Assembly: GCA_031253625.1 (NCBI GenBank)
Contig: JAIRVZ010000044.1
Span: 38,819-102,818, forward strand
Direction: 5' to 3'
Length of the DNA stretch: 64,000 nucleotides
Source of the DNA: Dysgonamonadaceae bacterium
GTDB lineage: Bacteria; Bacteroidota; Bacteroidia; Bacteroidales; Azobacteroidaceae
The first letter of the stretch is position 1. Each line of letters opens with the position of its first letter. Made by a program: the position numbers and the translations under genes. Of the stretch, positions 35,132-43,495 are shown one piece after another. The notes beneath the pieces were generated by a model, which ran no database searches, was not told the origin of the DNA, and saw only the letters and a list, made by a program, of their open reading frames with translations.

Positions 35132-38104
35132 CTAATAAATAACATCCTGTATTCTTGAACGGATGCCCATTTTCATCAACTCTTTGTTGGTGCGTGATGG
35201 ATAAACCCGGTTGGATAAAAATATGTAAATCAATTGATTGTCGGGATCTATCCAAAAACAGGTACCTGTGAAACCGGTGTGTCCGATGGTTGAGGCAGGA
35301 GCTGATTTTCCCGTTGGATTGATTTTTTCATTTTCCATATCAGGCTTGTCAAAACCCAATCCGCGACGGCTTACGGAACTTTTGGTTTCCATAAATAATT
35401 TGCAGGTCTCGCTACTAAGGTATCTTTTATCTCCATAAACACCTTGATTTAGAAGCAGTTGAAGTAGTTTTGCTAAGTCATTAGCATTCGAAAACAATCC
35501 AGCATTTCCCGAAACTCCACCCATAAATGCAGCAGCCTCGTCGTGCGGAAAGCCTATCAATATCTGATTCCTTAAAAATCGGTCATCTTCCGTAGGAGCG
35601 ATATTTAAGGTATCTATTTTTTGCAAAGGTTTATATCCCAATAAATCGGCTCCTAAAGGAGCATAAAAATTTGTCTCCAAAAATTTGTTTATCGGTTCTT
35701 TTGATATTTTCTCGACAATCTCTTTCAACAACATAAAATTAAGGTCGCTGTAAGTATAAGAGCCCGGCCTTTTTAATTTGGACTTGGCAATTTCTTTGAT
35801 AATCTCGTCAGGAAAATCATTTTTCAAGTAAAACCGCTTTCCTACCTGAAGTGAATATCCCTGTTTGGGAGTTTGAGAAACCCATTTTTTGTCGTACTCA
35901 AAATCCGTCCGGACGAATGTTTTGTCATCGTATTGAATCCGGTAGGTTGCATCTCTCTTGGTTGAATACAACGGAGCGGTGTTCAGTGTAGCAGTATCAA
36001 TAGCTAATTTATAAAAAGGAAGAAACGAGGCAAATCCCGATTCGTGAAATAACGCCTGTTTAACAGTAATCTGCTCTTTTTCATCCACTTTTAATTGAGG
36101 GATATAAGTACTCAAATAATCTGTTAATTTCAATTTTTTCTCATCGTATACTTTCATAACAGCCGGAAGAGTTGCCGCTGCCTTGGTAACGGATGCCAAA
36201 TCGTAAACGTCGGAATTCTTGACTGCATGCGTTTTGGCAAAGTCGAAATATCCGAATGATTTATTATAAACGATGGCACCATTCTTCGCAATCAAAACCT
36301 GACATCCCGGAAATGCTTGATTTTTAATTCCTTCTTGCACAATCGCATCTATTCGAGATAATTTACGTTCCGAAAGGTTTACTTCTCTCGGATATTGGTA
36401 AGCCAATCTTGTTTTTGAGGTTTCGAATCCTTCTCCGACTCTGAATAAACCCGCAATGGTTACCGGCAATTTACCTTTGGCCGGAATCCCTCCCATAATC
36501 ACTTGCGCTGTCGATTTTTGTGTTTCCGGAATATTTTCATATCCGCAAATAACTGCTTTAGCGTTGGTAATACTCGGTCGGAATCTTGACATATAATAAG
36601 GAGTAACAAAAAAAGACAGGAAAACATCTTTTTCTTTCGACAACTTTTGCAATTGCGGATAATCCGGCATTTTGTAATAATGAATACCGCAAATAATCAA
36701 GTCATATTTGGATAAAGAACGAAATACTTTATCAACAGCAGCATCGGTTGCGTTGCGAGGAATATTGAAAAAATCGACCTGTTTATAATTGGAAAGCATT
36801 TTTTGAAACTCCGTTCGGTCGGCCTCTCCGATAGAGAGTACCGCTATTTTTTTATTTTCCAGATTTTTGACCGGAACAGCAGCACTATCGTTTTTCAACA
36901 ACGTGATAGCCTCATCGCTTAGTTTTCCAATCAGCCAACGAGCATACTCGCTGTTAATCCGGCCGCTTAATCCGTTCAAATCAATGGGTTTATATTCATT
37001 TAATCCGGCAATATATTTATAACTCAAAATTTTCCGGCATTTTTCGTCTATCAACTTCGTGTCGATAATGCCTCTTTGAACGGCTCTTTTAACAGCGTTA
37101 AATTCTGCGATAGGATTACCCGGACTTAACAACACATCGTTTCCTGCCAAAAGGGCATCTACGCAAACACTCTCTGTTTCAGCCGAAGCGCCTTTCATCA
37201 CCAAAGCATCGGTAAAAGCAAGTCCGCTGAAATTCATTTCTTTTTGCAACAGGTCGGTAATAATTTTAGGCGATAGCGAAGTTGGCTTTCCGGTTACGTT
37301 GTCTAACGCAGGAACAGACAAATGCCCTGACATCACGCCTGCAAATCCTAAATCAATATAGTATTTGAAAGGCAGTAAGTCTTCATTTTTTATTTGCTCC
37401 AAGCTTTTATTGACAATCGGCAGCGTTTCGTGCGAATCTTCCGAAGTGTCGCCATGACCGGGAAAATGTTTCGCCACAGAAATAACTCCTCTGCTTTCCA
37501 ATCCGGCAGAGTAGGCGATTCCTTTTTCAGCCACCATTAAAGGATTTTCTCCGAATGAACGGTAGCCTATAACCGGATTATCGGGATTTGTATTAACATC
37601 CAAAACCGGAGCAAAGTTGATTTGAACACCCAATTCCCGGCATTGTCGTCCGACTTCCTTCCCATATTCATGCAATAAGCGATTATCTTGTATGGCTCCC
37701 AATGTAATGTTTTTAGGAAACGATGGCGTGTTTTCCAACCTCATGGCTAATCCCCATTCTCCATCGAACGAAATCAGCAGAGGAATTTTGCTCGCTTTCT
37801 GATAAGCATTTGTACTGGTAGCCTGATTGCTCAACATTCCTTTGGAGAAAAGCATCCCTCCGATTTTTTGCTCATTGATATGCCGAATATTTTTTTTCGT
37901 ATTCACTTCTCCGGTTCCGGGGTCGGCTACAATCATGAAAAGTTGTCCGATTTTTTCATCGAAAGTCATTTGGTTAAAAATCGAATCAACCCATTGATTC
38001 ATCTTAATTAAATCGACTTTTTTATATAGATTGGGTTGATTTTGAGCCTGAATGCTCATGAAAAATGTAAATGTAATTAGGAAAAATATTTTTATTTTAT
38101 TCAT
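35132..38104 (-). CDS. glycoside hydrolase family 3 / serine beta-lactamase-type fusion
   Basis: This 990-residue exported protein (signal MNKIKIFFLITFTFFMSIQA) has two enzymes in one chain. The N-terminal part is a GH3, NagZ-like: VAKHFPGHGDTSEDSHETLP (about residues 209-228) carries the catalytic dyad region and FTDALVMKGA (about 300) the nucleophile Asp. A GH3 C-terminal domain follows. From about residue 590 it is a class C beta-lactamase-like esterase/peptidase: the SxxK motif in LASVTKAAA, a Tyr motif in YTYSDLNFMLL, and HTGFTG near the end. Such fusions occur in Bacteroidota and are thought to recycle or trim muropeptides. In the Tyr motif Asp stands where Asn is usual. Confidence 0.9.
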   Translation of the reverse strand: MNKIKIFFLITFTFFMSIQAQNQPNLYKKVDLIKMNQWVDSIFNQMTFDEKIGQLFMIVADPGTGEVNTKKNIRHINEQKIGGMLFSKGMLSNQATSTNAYQKASKIPLLISFDGEWGLAMRLENTPSFPKNITLGAIQDNRLLHEYGKEVGRQCRELGVQINFAPVLDVNTNPDNPVIGYRSFGENPLMVAEKGIAYSAGLESRGVISVAKHFPGHGDTSEDSHETLPIVNKSLEQIKNEDLLPFKYYIDLGFAGVMSGHLSVPALDNVTGKPTSLSPKIITDLLQKEMNFSGLAFTDALVMKGASAETESVCVDALLAGNDVLLSPGNPIAEFNAVKRAVQRGIIDTKLIDEKCRKILSYKYIAGLNEYKPIDLNGLSGRINSEYARWLIGKLSDEAITLLKNDSAAVPVKNLENKKIAVLSIGEADRTEFQKMLSNYKQVDFFNIPRNATDAAVDKVFRSLSKYDLIICGIHYYKMPDYPQLQKLSKEKDVFLSFFVTPYYMSRFRPSITNAKAVICGYENIPETQKSTAQVIMGGIPAKGKLPVTIAGLFRVGEGFETSKTRLAYQYPREVNLSERKLSRIDAIVQEGIKNQAFPGCQVLIAKNGAIVYNKSFGYFDFAKTHAVKNSDVYDLASVTKAAATLPAVMKVYDEKKLKLTDYLSTYIPQLKVDEKEQITVKQALFHESGFASFLPFYKLAIDTATLNTAPLYSTKRDATYRIQYDDKTFVRTDFEYDKKWVSQTPKQGYSLQVGKRFYLKNDFPDEIIKEIAKSKLKRPGSYTYSDLNFMLLKEIVEKISKEPINKFLETNFYAPLGADLLGYKPLQKIDTLNIAPTEDDRFLRNQILIGFPHDEAAAFMGGVSGNAGLFSNANDLAKLLQLLLNQGVYGDKRYLSSETCKLFMETKSSVSRRGLGFDKPDMENEKINPTGKSAPASTIGHTGFTGTCFWIDPDNQLIYIFLSNRVYPSRTNKELMKMGIRSRIQDVIY

Positions 38105-38149
38105 GTTGTTGCTTTAGGAATTTTAATCTTATGCAAAGTTAGCATAAAG

Positions 38150-38181
38150 TTTGCAAATCTAAAATTTTATTTGCACCTTTG
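38150..38181 (+). promoter_or_regulatory. possible promoter of rplS
   Basis: TTTG (38150-38153), 20 bases, then CACCTTTG (38174-38181). The -7 box deviates from consensus at its first base. It leaves a leader of about 80 bases before rplS. Confidence 0.4.
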
Positions 38182-38265
38182 TGCCCGCTTTGCGTAATCT
38201 CTGACGGGAATTTTGAGTAGCCCGTGTATATTGCGATTTTACTAATATATAAAAGCTATATAAAA

Positions 38266-38613
38266 ATGGACTTAATTAAGGTTGCAGAACAAGCGTTTGC
38301 TGCGGAAAAAGAACTCCCCAAATTCAAAAGTGGAGATACTGTAACAGTAGCATATCGCATTAAAGAAGGTAACAAAGAGCGTATCCAGTTGTATCGCGGT
38401 GTTGTTATCAAAATTGCCGGACATGGCGACAAAAAACGTTTTACAGTAAGAAAAATGTCGGAAAACGTTGGAGTTGAGCGTATTTTCCCAATGGATTCTC
38501 CTTTTATCGACAGTATTGCTGTTAACAAAGTGGGTAAAGTTCGTCGTGCAAAATTGTACTATTTGCGTAAACTTACCGGAAAGAAAGCAAGAATCAAAGA
38601 AAAAAGAGTGTAA
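38266..38613 (+). CDS. rplS: 50S ribosomal protein L19
   Basis: I start at the ATG at 38266 ([20 protein letters not shown]). The 115-residue protein has the L19 features [41 protein letters not shown] sequence and the C-terminal [20 protein letters not shown]. It sits at the subunit interface of the ribosome. It has its own leader and terminator. Confidence 0.97.
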   Translation: MDLIKVAEQAFAAEKELPKFKSGDTVTVAYRIKEGNKERIQLYRGVVIKIAGHGDKKRFTVRKMSENVGVERIFPMDSPFIDSIAVNKVGKVRRAKLYYLRKLTGKKARIKEKRV

Positions 38614-38632
38614 GCTTTTATTTCATACAAAG

Positions 38633-38665
38633 AGGTCATCTTCATCGCGAGGGTGGCCTTTTTTA
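38633..38665 (+). terminator. terminator of rplS
   Basis: AGGTCATC (38633-38640) pairs with GGTGGCCT region bases 38652-38659 (eight pairs including G-U), followed by a run of T. It also lies at the end of the convergent DUF4294 gene. Confidence 0.7.
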
Positions 38666-38667
38666 AT

Positions 38668-39258
38668 TTACAACACTCCGGCCTCCACTAATTTAACAAT
38701 TCTCTCGGCCTCAGCATCTCTTCCTTCCGGGTCCCAATCCGATTTCAGGCTGGCACCAAACATTCCGGCAAAAAAGTTCCAAAATCCTGCTCGTATCGGT
38801 CCCAAGAAAGCTTTTGCCAATTCGTAAGAAGTTTGATTACATTCCCGGTCTACCAACCGGATTAACAATTTACCTTGAGTGAGCGTCAATTTTTTCAGGA
38901 TGGGTTTATATTCTTCGAATAATTCTTTTTCCATTCGTTTGAGATGCGCCTCTTTTGCTTTGCTGTTGGGGAGTCTTTCGATGTATTCACAAGTTTCTAT
39001 TAAAGTCGCATAAATCATTTTGGCATGAGGTAATGTCTTTTTAACATCTCTAACCATCCTGTTATATTCCATGGCTCGCTTTTCATTTCCGAATTGCACC
39101 GGAGGATATACCGGCACATCAGGCAATACGATTAGTGTGAGTGAATCGCCATTTTCCGTATATGGAGAGTATATTTCCTGTTGTTGAGCAGATAAATTTC
39201 CGCACAAGAAAGAGAAAAACGACCAACAACAAAGTATGTGAAAAAAATTTTTGTTCAT
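38668..39258 (-). CDS. DUF4294 domain protein, exported
   Basis: The 196-residue product has a signal peptide (MNKNFFHILCCWSFFSFLCG, then NLSAQ) and the DUF4294 sequence LIVLPDVPVYPPVQFGNEKR, YNRMVRDVKKTLPHAKMIYA, and KLLIRLVDRECNQTSYELAK. The family is limited to Bacteroidota and has no known role. It is an isolated gene, divergent from the helix-hairpin-helix barrel protein. Confidence 0.85.
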   Translation of the reverse strand: MNKNFFHILCCWSFFSFLCGNLSAQQQEIYSPYTENGDSLTLIVLPDVPVYPPVQFGNEKRAMEYNRMVRDVKKTLPHAKMIYATLIETCEYIERLPNSKAKEAHLKRMEKELFEEYKPILKKLTLTQGKLLIRLVDRECNQTSYELAKAFLGPIRAGFWNFFAGMFGASLKSDWDPEGRDAEAERIVKLVEAGVL

Positions 39259-39329
39259 ATCTTTTACAAAGATAAAAAAAATTCTACCTTTGGCCTGTTA
39301 AATAATCAAAACAAAAATCAAAACAACTC

Positions 39330-41390
39330 ATGATGTTACCAAACATTAAAAAGATGTGCTTTGTAGCACTCTGTTTCCCCACAGTTTTATGCGCGCCTGC
39401 TGTAGCGCAAAATTCAGCATGGATGGAGTATGTAGAGGAATTGTCAGATTCCGAAACCGAAAGTACCTATATCGAGAACCTGTTTGATGAGCTTTCTTAT
39501 CTGAGTGATAATCCTTTCAACCTGAACACTGTCACCAAATCTGATTTGGAGCGTTTGCCTTTTCTCTCAGAACTGCAAATCGAGAATTTATTGTACTACA
39601 TTTATAAATATGCTCCCATACAAAGTATTTATGAACTGAAAAATGTAGAAGCATTAGATATGCAAACCATCAACCGGCTACTTCCGTTTGTCTATGCAGG
39701 AGAAATGAAATCTCACGAACAGCTGAATCTCAAGCAAGCGTTTAAATATGGTAAACACGAAATTCTTTTGCGTTCTGATTATTGTTTTCAGGAAAAAGCA
39801 GGTTATCATACGCCTACAGAAGAAGAATTAGCTAAAAATCCGAATAAACATTATTTAGGCGAACCTTATTATTTGTCGGCCAAATATGGTTTTTCATATA
39901 AAAACAAAATACAGTTCGGTTTGGTAGGAGAAAAAGATGCAGGCGAGCCTTTTTGGAATAAATATCACAAAGGATTCGATTATTATTCAATTCATTTCGC
40001 AATAAAAGACATCGGAATTGTAAAAACCTTATTATTGGGAGATTATAAAGCATCTTTCGGTCAGGGTTTGGTGTTGAATACCGATTTTATCATGGGAAAA
40101 ACATCAGATGTAACCAATATCAATAAGAAAAACTCCGGAATTAAGCGGCATTTTTCGACCAACGAAATTGATTATTTGCGAGGTGCTGCACTGACTTTGG
40201 GAATAAATAACTGTACGGTCGATATACTGTATTCTCATAAACAGGCAGATGCAACCGTTACTGATATCGATATTATTTCATTCAAAACCGATGGATATAA
40301 CCGTACTCACAAAGATTTGGAAAAGAAAAATCAAGCTGAACTGAATCTATACGGAGTTAATTTTCAATGGAAAATCGCAGGTTTCAATGCAGGAGCGAGT
40401 GCAGCGTATTACGATTTCGGAGGAAAAACTTTATCTCCGACTCCACAAGCGTATAATTTATTCTATTTGAGAGAAAAAGACAATTATAATATAGGTGTTA
40501 ATTATGGTTTTCACCGGAAGTTTTTGTTTTTTCAGGGTGAAACGGCTATGAGTAAAAACAATGCTTTTGCAACTATCAATACGTTGCAATTCAGTCCTGC
40601 GTCGTTCATCGCTTTTGTTGCCTCTTACCGCAATTACCAAAAAGATTACCAATCTCATTACGGAAAAGCGTTTGCCGAAGGTTCAACCGTTCAAAACGAA
40701 TCGGGAATTTACTTCGGAACCGATATCAAATTGAAAAAGCACTGGAAATTATCCGCTTATATCGACTCCTTCAAATTTCCGTGGTTGAAATACGGAATAA
40801 ATATGCCCAGTGAAGGCAGCGATTTTTTGGCGCAAATCAGTTATCGCCCGCGAAATAATTGGGATATGAATCTCCGTTACAAAGATAAAATCAAGGAAAA
40901 GAATTATACTCCCGACAATGCAAAGATGGTCTCCGTACTGCCATACAAACAAAAAAAGATTCGTTATCAGCTTAATTATCAAAACGTTTCAGGGTTTAAG
41001 TCCCGGCTGCAATTAGATTATACCCTTTACACGGAAACAGCCAAAGAAAAAAGTCATGGCTGGATGATTGCACAAACCATAGGGTATCAATTCTCCGATT
41101 TCCCAATTCAAATAGACGGTGGAATTGCTTATTTCAAAACCGATGATTGGAATTCAAGGATGTGTACTTATGAAAAAAACATCTTGTATGCCTTTAGTTT
41201 TCCTTCTTTTTATGGTGAAGGTTTCCGAACATATTCCGTATTGAAACTCAATCTCGCTAAAAACATAACTATCTATGCTAAAATAGCTTGGACTCATTAT
41301 TTCGACAGAAACGAAATCAGTTCGGATTTGGAAAAAATTGAGGGAAATAATAAAGCAGATAGTAATTTGTTGCTTAAAATCAAGATTTAA
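39330..41390 (+). CDS. helix-hairpin-helix domain protein with outer-membrane-like region
   Basis: This 686-residue protein has an N-terminal export signal (MMLPNIKKMCFVALCFPTVL, cleaved near AVAQ). Residues about 58-85 form a ComEA-type helix-hairpin-helix, NPFNLNTVTKSDLERLPFLS. The rest is long and rich in alternating aromatic strands (YGFSYKNKIQFGLVG, FNAGASAAYYDFGG, WKLSAYIDSFKFPWLKYG), suggesting a beta-barrel. The combination is common in Bacteroidota and uncharacterised; DNA uptake is a guess from the ComEA-like domain. A nuclease-carrying palindromic element begins on its stop codon, and another helix-hairpin-helix gene follows that element. Confidence 0.75.
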   Translation: MMLPNIKKMCFVALCFPTVLCAPAVAQNSAWMEYVEELSDSETESTYIENLFDELSYLSDNPFNLNTVTKSDLERLPFLSELQIENLLYYIYKYAPIQSIYELKNVEALDMQTINRLLPFVYAGEMKSHEQLNLKQAFKYGKHEILLRSDYCFQEKAGYHTPTEEELAKNPNKHYLGEPYYLSAKYGFSYKNKIQFGLVGEKDAGEPFWNKYHKGFDYYSIHFAIKDIGIVKTLLLGDYKASFGQGLVLNTDFIMGKTSDVTNINKKNSGIKRHFSTNEIDYLRGAALTLGINNCTVDILYSHKQADATVTDIDIISFKTDGYNRTHKDLEKKNQAELNLYGVNFQWKIAGFNAGASAAYYDFGGKTLSPTPQAYNLFYLREKDNYNIGVNYGFHRKFLFFQGETAMSKNNAFATINTLQFSPASFIAFVASYRNYQKDYQSHYGKAFAEGSTVQNESGIYFGTDIKLKKHWKLSAYIDSFKFPWLKYGINMPSEGSDFLAQISYRPRNNWDMNLRYKDKIKEKNYTPDNAKMVSVLPYKQKKIRYQLNYQNVSGFKSRLQLDYTLYTETAKEKSHGWMIAQTIGYQFSDFPIQIDGGIAYFKTDDWNSRMCTYEKNILYAFSFPSFYGEGFRTYSVLKLNLAKNITIYAKIAWTHYFDRNEISSDLEKIEGNNKADSNLLLKIKI

Positions 41391-41833
41391 TTTGGTTTAG
41401 TTAAACAAAGTTTGTGTCCGTCATTGCGAGGAGGAACGACGAAGCAAACCAGAAAATTGAACATGATACGAGGAGGTACAGTATACATAATGACAAATAA
41501 ACGTAATGGAACCCTATACACAGGTGTTACAAGCGACCTTCGAGGCCGTGTGTGGAGACATAAGACTAACGCATTTGTCGATAGTTTTACTGCAAAATAT
41601 AGCTGCCATACATTAGTCTATTATCAAGGGTTTAATAGAATAGAAGAGGCTATTGCAGAAGAAAAACGCATAAAAGGAGGAAATAGAAAAGCAAAATTAA
41701 AACTTATAGAAGATATGAATCCAGATTGGAAGGATTTATGGGAAGAAATAAAAGAATGGAATTAAGAAGCTGGTTTGCTTCGTCGTTCCTCCTCGCAATG
41801 ACGGACACAAACTTTGTTTAACTAAACCAAATT
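41389..41833. mobile_element. GIY-YIG nuclease unit bounded by perfect 64-bp inverted repeats
   Basis: The arms 41389-41452 and 41770-41833 are exact reverse complements over 64 bases. From outside in they read AATTTGGTTTAG, TTAAACAAAG, TTTGTGTC, then CGTCATTGCGAGGAGGAACG and ACGAAGCAAACCAG. The 317 bases between the arms hold one small nuclease gene. The outer edge overlaps the last two bases of the stop codon of the upstream gene. The inner CATTGCGAG...GAAGCAA part is shared with the gene-less palindrome at 14202-14278. I see no target duplication that I can be sure of. This is a probable autonomous palindromic element; movement is not demonstrated. Confidence 0.8.
41463..41765 (+). CDS. 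GIY-YIG nuclease family protein
   Basis: I start at the ATG at 41463 (MIRGGTVYIMTNKRNGTLYT); the longer frame from 41412 would translate the inverted repeat (CPSLRGGTTKQ), which is not part of the family. The roughly 100-residue protein is a single GIY-YIG domain of the COG2827 kind: VYI and YTG replace GIY and YIG, the catalytic Arg is in DLRGRVWRHK (about residues 26-35), and the Glu lies in EEAIAEEKRIKGGNRKAKL. The end, MNPDWKDLWEE, is typical. It stands between two helix-hairpin-helix genes but belongs to the surrounding repeat unit rather than to them. Confidence 0.9.
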   Translation: MIRGGTVYIMTNKRNGTLYTGVTSDLRGRVWRHKTNAFVDSFTAKYSCHTLVYYQGFNRIEEAIAEEKRIKGGNRKAKLKLIEDMNPDWKDLWEEIKEWN

Positions 41834-41851
41834 GAGTAAAATACTACAATC

Positions 41852-42775
41852 ATGTGGAAAGATTTTTTTAGCTTTACAAAACAAGAACGCCAAGGTATCT
41901 TAATCCTATTGGCTCTAATTGCCGGCATCTGCATCGGAAAATTCGCTTTCTCAAAGAAAGAACCTCTTTCCGAAGAAAATAATATTGCTCAGGAACAAGT
42001 CATCGGTTACCAAGAAGAAGACACTATCAAATACTTGCCAGACAACGAAACAACCATCGTATTAAAACCATTCGACCCTAATTCGGCCGATCACTCCACA
42101 TTTGTCTCATTGGGACTAAAACCTTATATTGCTCAAAATATTATCAAATACCGAAATAAAGGTGGAAAATTCAAAACACCTGATGATTTGGCAAAAATTT
42201 ATGGATTAACTATCGACGATTTTAAAAGATTAAAACCGTATGTCCAAATTAAACCGGAAAATCAACCAATTCAAAAACAACAGATTACAATAAAAGATTC
42301 CACAAACAAAATTTCATTTCTTCAAAAAGAAAATACTCCGCCCATACAAAAACAGGAGAAAATCACGCTCGGAATATTCATTGATATAAATAACGCCGAT
42401 ACTGCCGAACTGAAAAAAATTCCGTTTATCGGTTCCGGATTTGCTCAACGAATTGTAAAATACAGGGAAATACTTGGCGGATTTTATTCTATCGAGCAGT
42501 TGAAAGAAGTTTACGGTATAGATAATGACTTGTTTCTGAAAATATCACCTTACGTTAGCATCGCAGAAAATCCGCATATACAAACAGTTTCAGTAAATCA
42601 ATATTCGCTCGACAGATTGAAATCGCATCCATACATTAACTTTTATCAAGCAAAAGTTATCATTGAATTGCGGAAAAAGAAAAGCAAAATCCGGGATATT
42701 TCCGAGTTGGCTTTGCTGGAAGAATTCTCTGAAAATGACCTGAAACGCTTAACATATTACCTGTCATTTGAGTGA
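41852..42775 (+). CDS. ComEA-like helix-hairpin-helix protein
   Basis: This 307-residue protein has one N-terminal membrane segment (GILILLALIAGICIGKFAF, about residues 15-33) and then three helix-hairpin-helix units: FDPNSADHSTFVSLGLKPYI (about 74-93), DINNADTAELKKIPFIGSGF (about 177-196), and a degenerate third near YSLDRLKSHPYINFYQAKVI. ComEA proteins bind DNA in the periplasm during uptake; related forms in Bacteroidota are of unknown role. It was probably next to the barrel-type helix-hairpin-helix gene before the GIY-YIG unit arrived. Confidence 0.85.
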   Translation: MWKDFFSFTKQERQGILILLALIAGICIGKFAFSKKEPLSEENNIAQEQVIGYQEEDTIKYLPDNETTIVLKPFDPNSADHSTFVSLGLKPYIAQNIIKYRNKGGKFKTPDDLAKIYGLTIDDFKRLKPYVQIKPENQPIQKQQITIKDSTNKISFLQKENTPPIQKQEKITLGIFIDINNADTAELKKIPFIGSGFAQRIVKYREILGGFYSIEQLKEVYGIDNDLFLKISPYVSIAENPHIQTVSVNQYSLDRLKSHPYINFYQAKVIIELRKKKSKIRDISELALLEEFSENDLKRLTYYLSFE

Positions 42776-42789
42776 AATTCTCTAATTTA

Positions 42790-42821
42790 TTTGTTTTTTC
42801 AAATAATATTTCATATCTTTG
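42790..42821 (+). promoter_or_regulatory. promoter of the sigma factor gene
   Basis: TTTG (42790-42793), 20 bases, then TATCTTTG (42814-42821): a textbook Bacteroidota promoter. It leaves a leader of about 60 bases before the sigma factor ATG and could also serve the peptidase gene. Confidence 0.72.
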
Positions 42822-42888
42822 CACTTCAAACCATTAAAATTATACGCCTATCGCACACAATTACTTTTGAATTTAATATCTAAAAGTA

Positions 42889-43482
42889 ATGACAACATTA
42901 AGAACTATGACCGACGAAATGTTGGTACAATCTTATGCTCAGGGCAACAACGCTGCCTTTGATGTTTTATTGAATCGTCACAAGGACAACGTTTATTCCT
43001 ATATTTATTTTATAGTACGCAATACGGAGTTGGCTGAAGACATCTTCCAAGAAACCTTTGTTAAGGCTATCCTTACTATAAAACAGGGCAGATACACCGA
43101 AAACGGAAAGTTTCGCGCATGGATCAGCCGGATTGCACACAATTTAATCATCGACAATTACCGTCAGGAAAAAAATGAGCAAATGATTTCGAATGATGAA
43201 TTTGAAGTTGATTTGTTTAATAATCAAAAATTTTCAGACGGAACAATCGAAGATGAATTGGTCAAAGATCAAATTATGGCCGATGTAAAAAAATTGATTG
43301 AATATCTTCCCGACAATCAGAAAGAAGTTTTAATCCTTCGTTATTATCAGGATTTAAGTTTCAAAGAAATTGCAGACATTACCGGTGTAAGCATCAATAC
43401 GGCATTGGGACGTATGCGCTATGCTATTCTTAATATGAGAAGAATGGCTGAGGAAAAAAACATGATTTTAACAATGGATTAA
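42889..43482 (+). CDS. ECF-type RNA polymerase sigma factor
   Basis: The 197-residue protein has a sigma-2 region with YIYFIVRNTELAEDIFQETF (about residues 33-52) and a sigma-4 region with PDNQKEVLILRYYQDLSFKE and IADITGVSINTALGRMRYAI (about 160-185). There is no adjacent anti-sigma gene, unlike FecI-type systems. It ends 13 bases before the M3 peptidase. It resembles the stand-alone sigma factors of Bacteroidota with no clear regulon. Confidence 0.92.
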   Translation: MTTLRTMTDEMLVQSYAQGNNAAFDVLLNRHKDNVYSYIYFIVRNTELAEDIFQETFVKAILTIKQGRYTENGKFRAWISRIAHNLIIDNYRQEKNEQMISNDEFEVDLFNNQKFSDGTIEDELVKDQIMADVKKLIEYLPDNQKEVLILRYYQDLSFKEIADITGVSINTALGRMRYAILNMRRMAEEKNMILTMD

Positions 43483-43495
43483 AAACATATTATTT

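Noticed and set aside
41412..41462. N-terminal extension of the GIY-YIG protein (CPSLRGGTTKQ)
   Set aside because: These codons are the inverted repeat translated; the nuclease family starts at about MIRGGTVYI, so I use the ATG at 41463.
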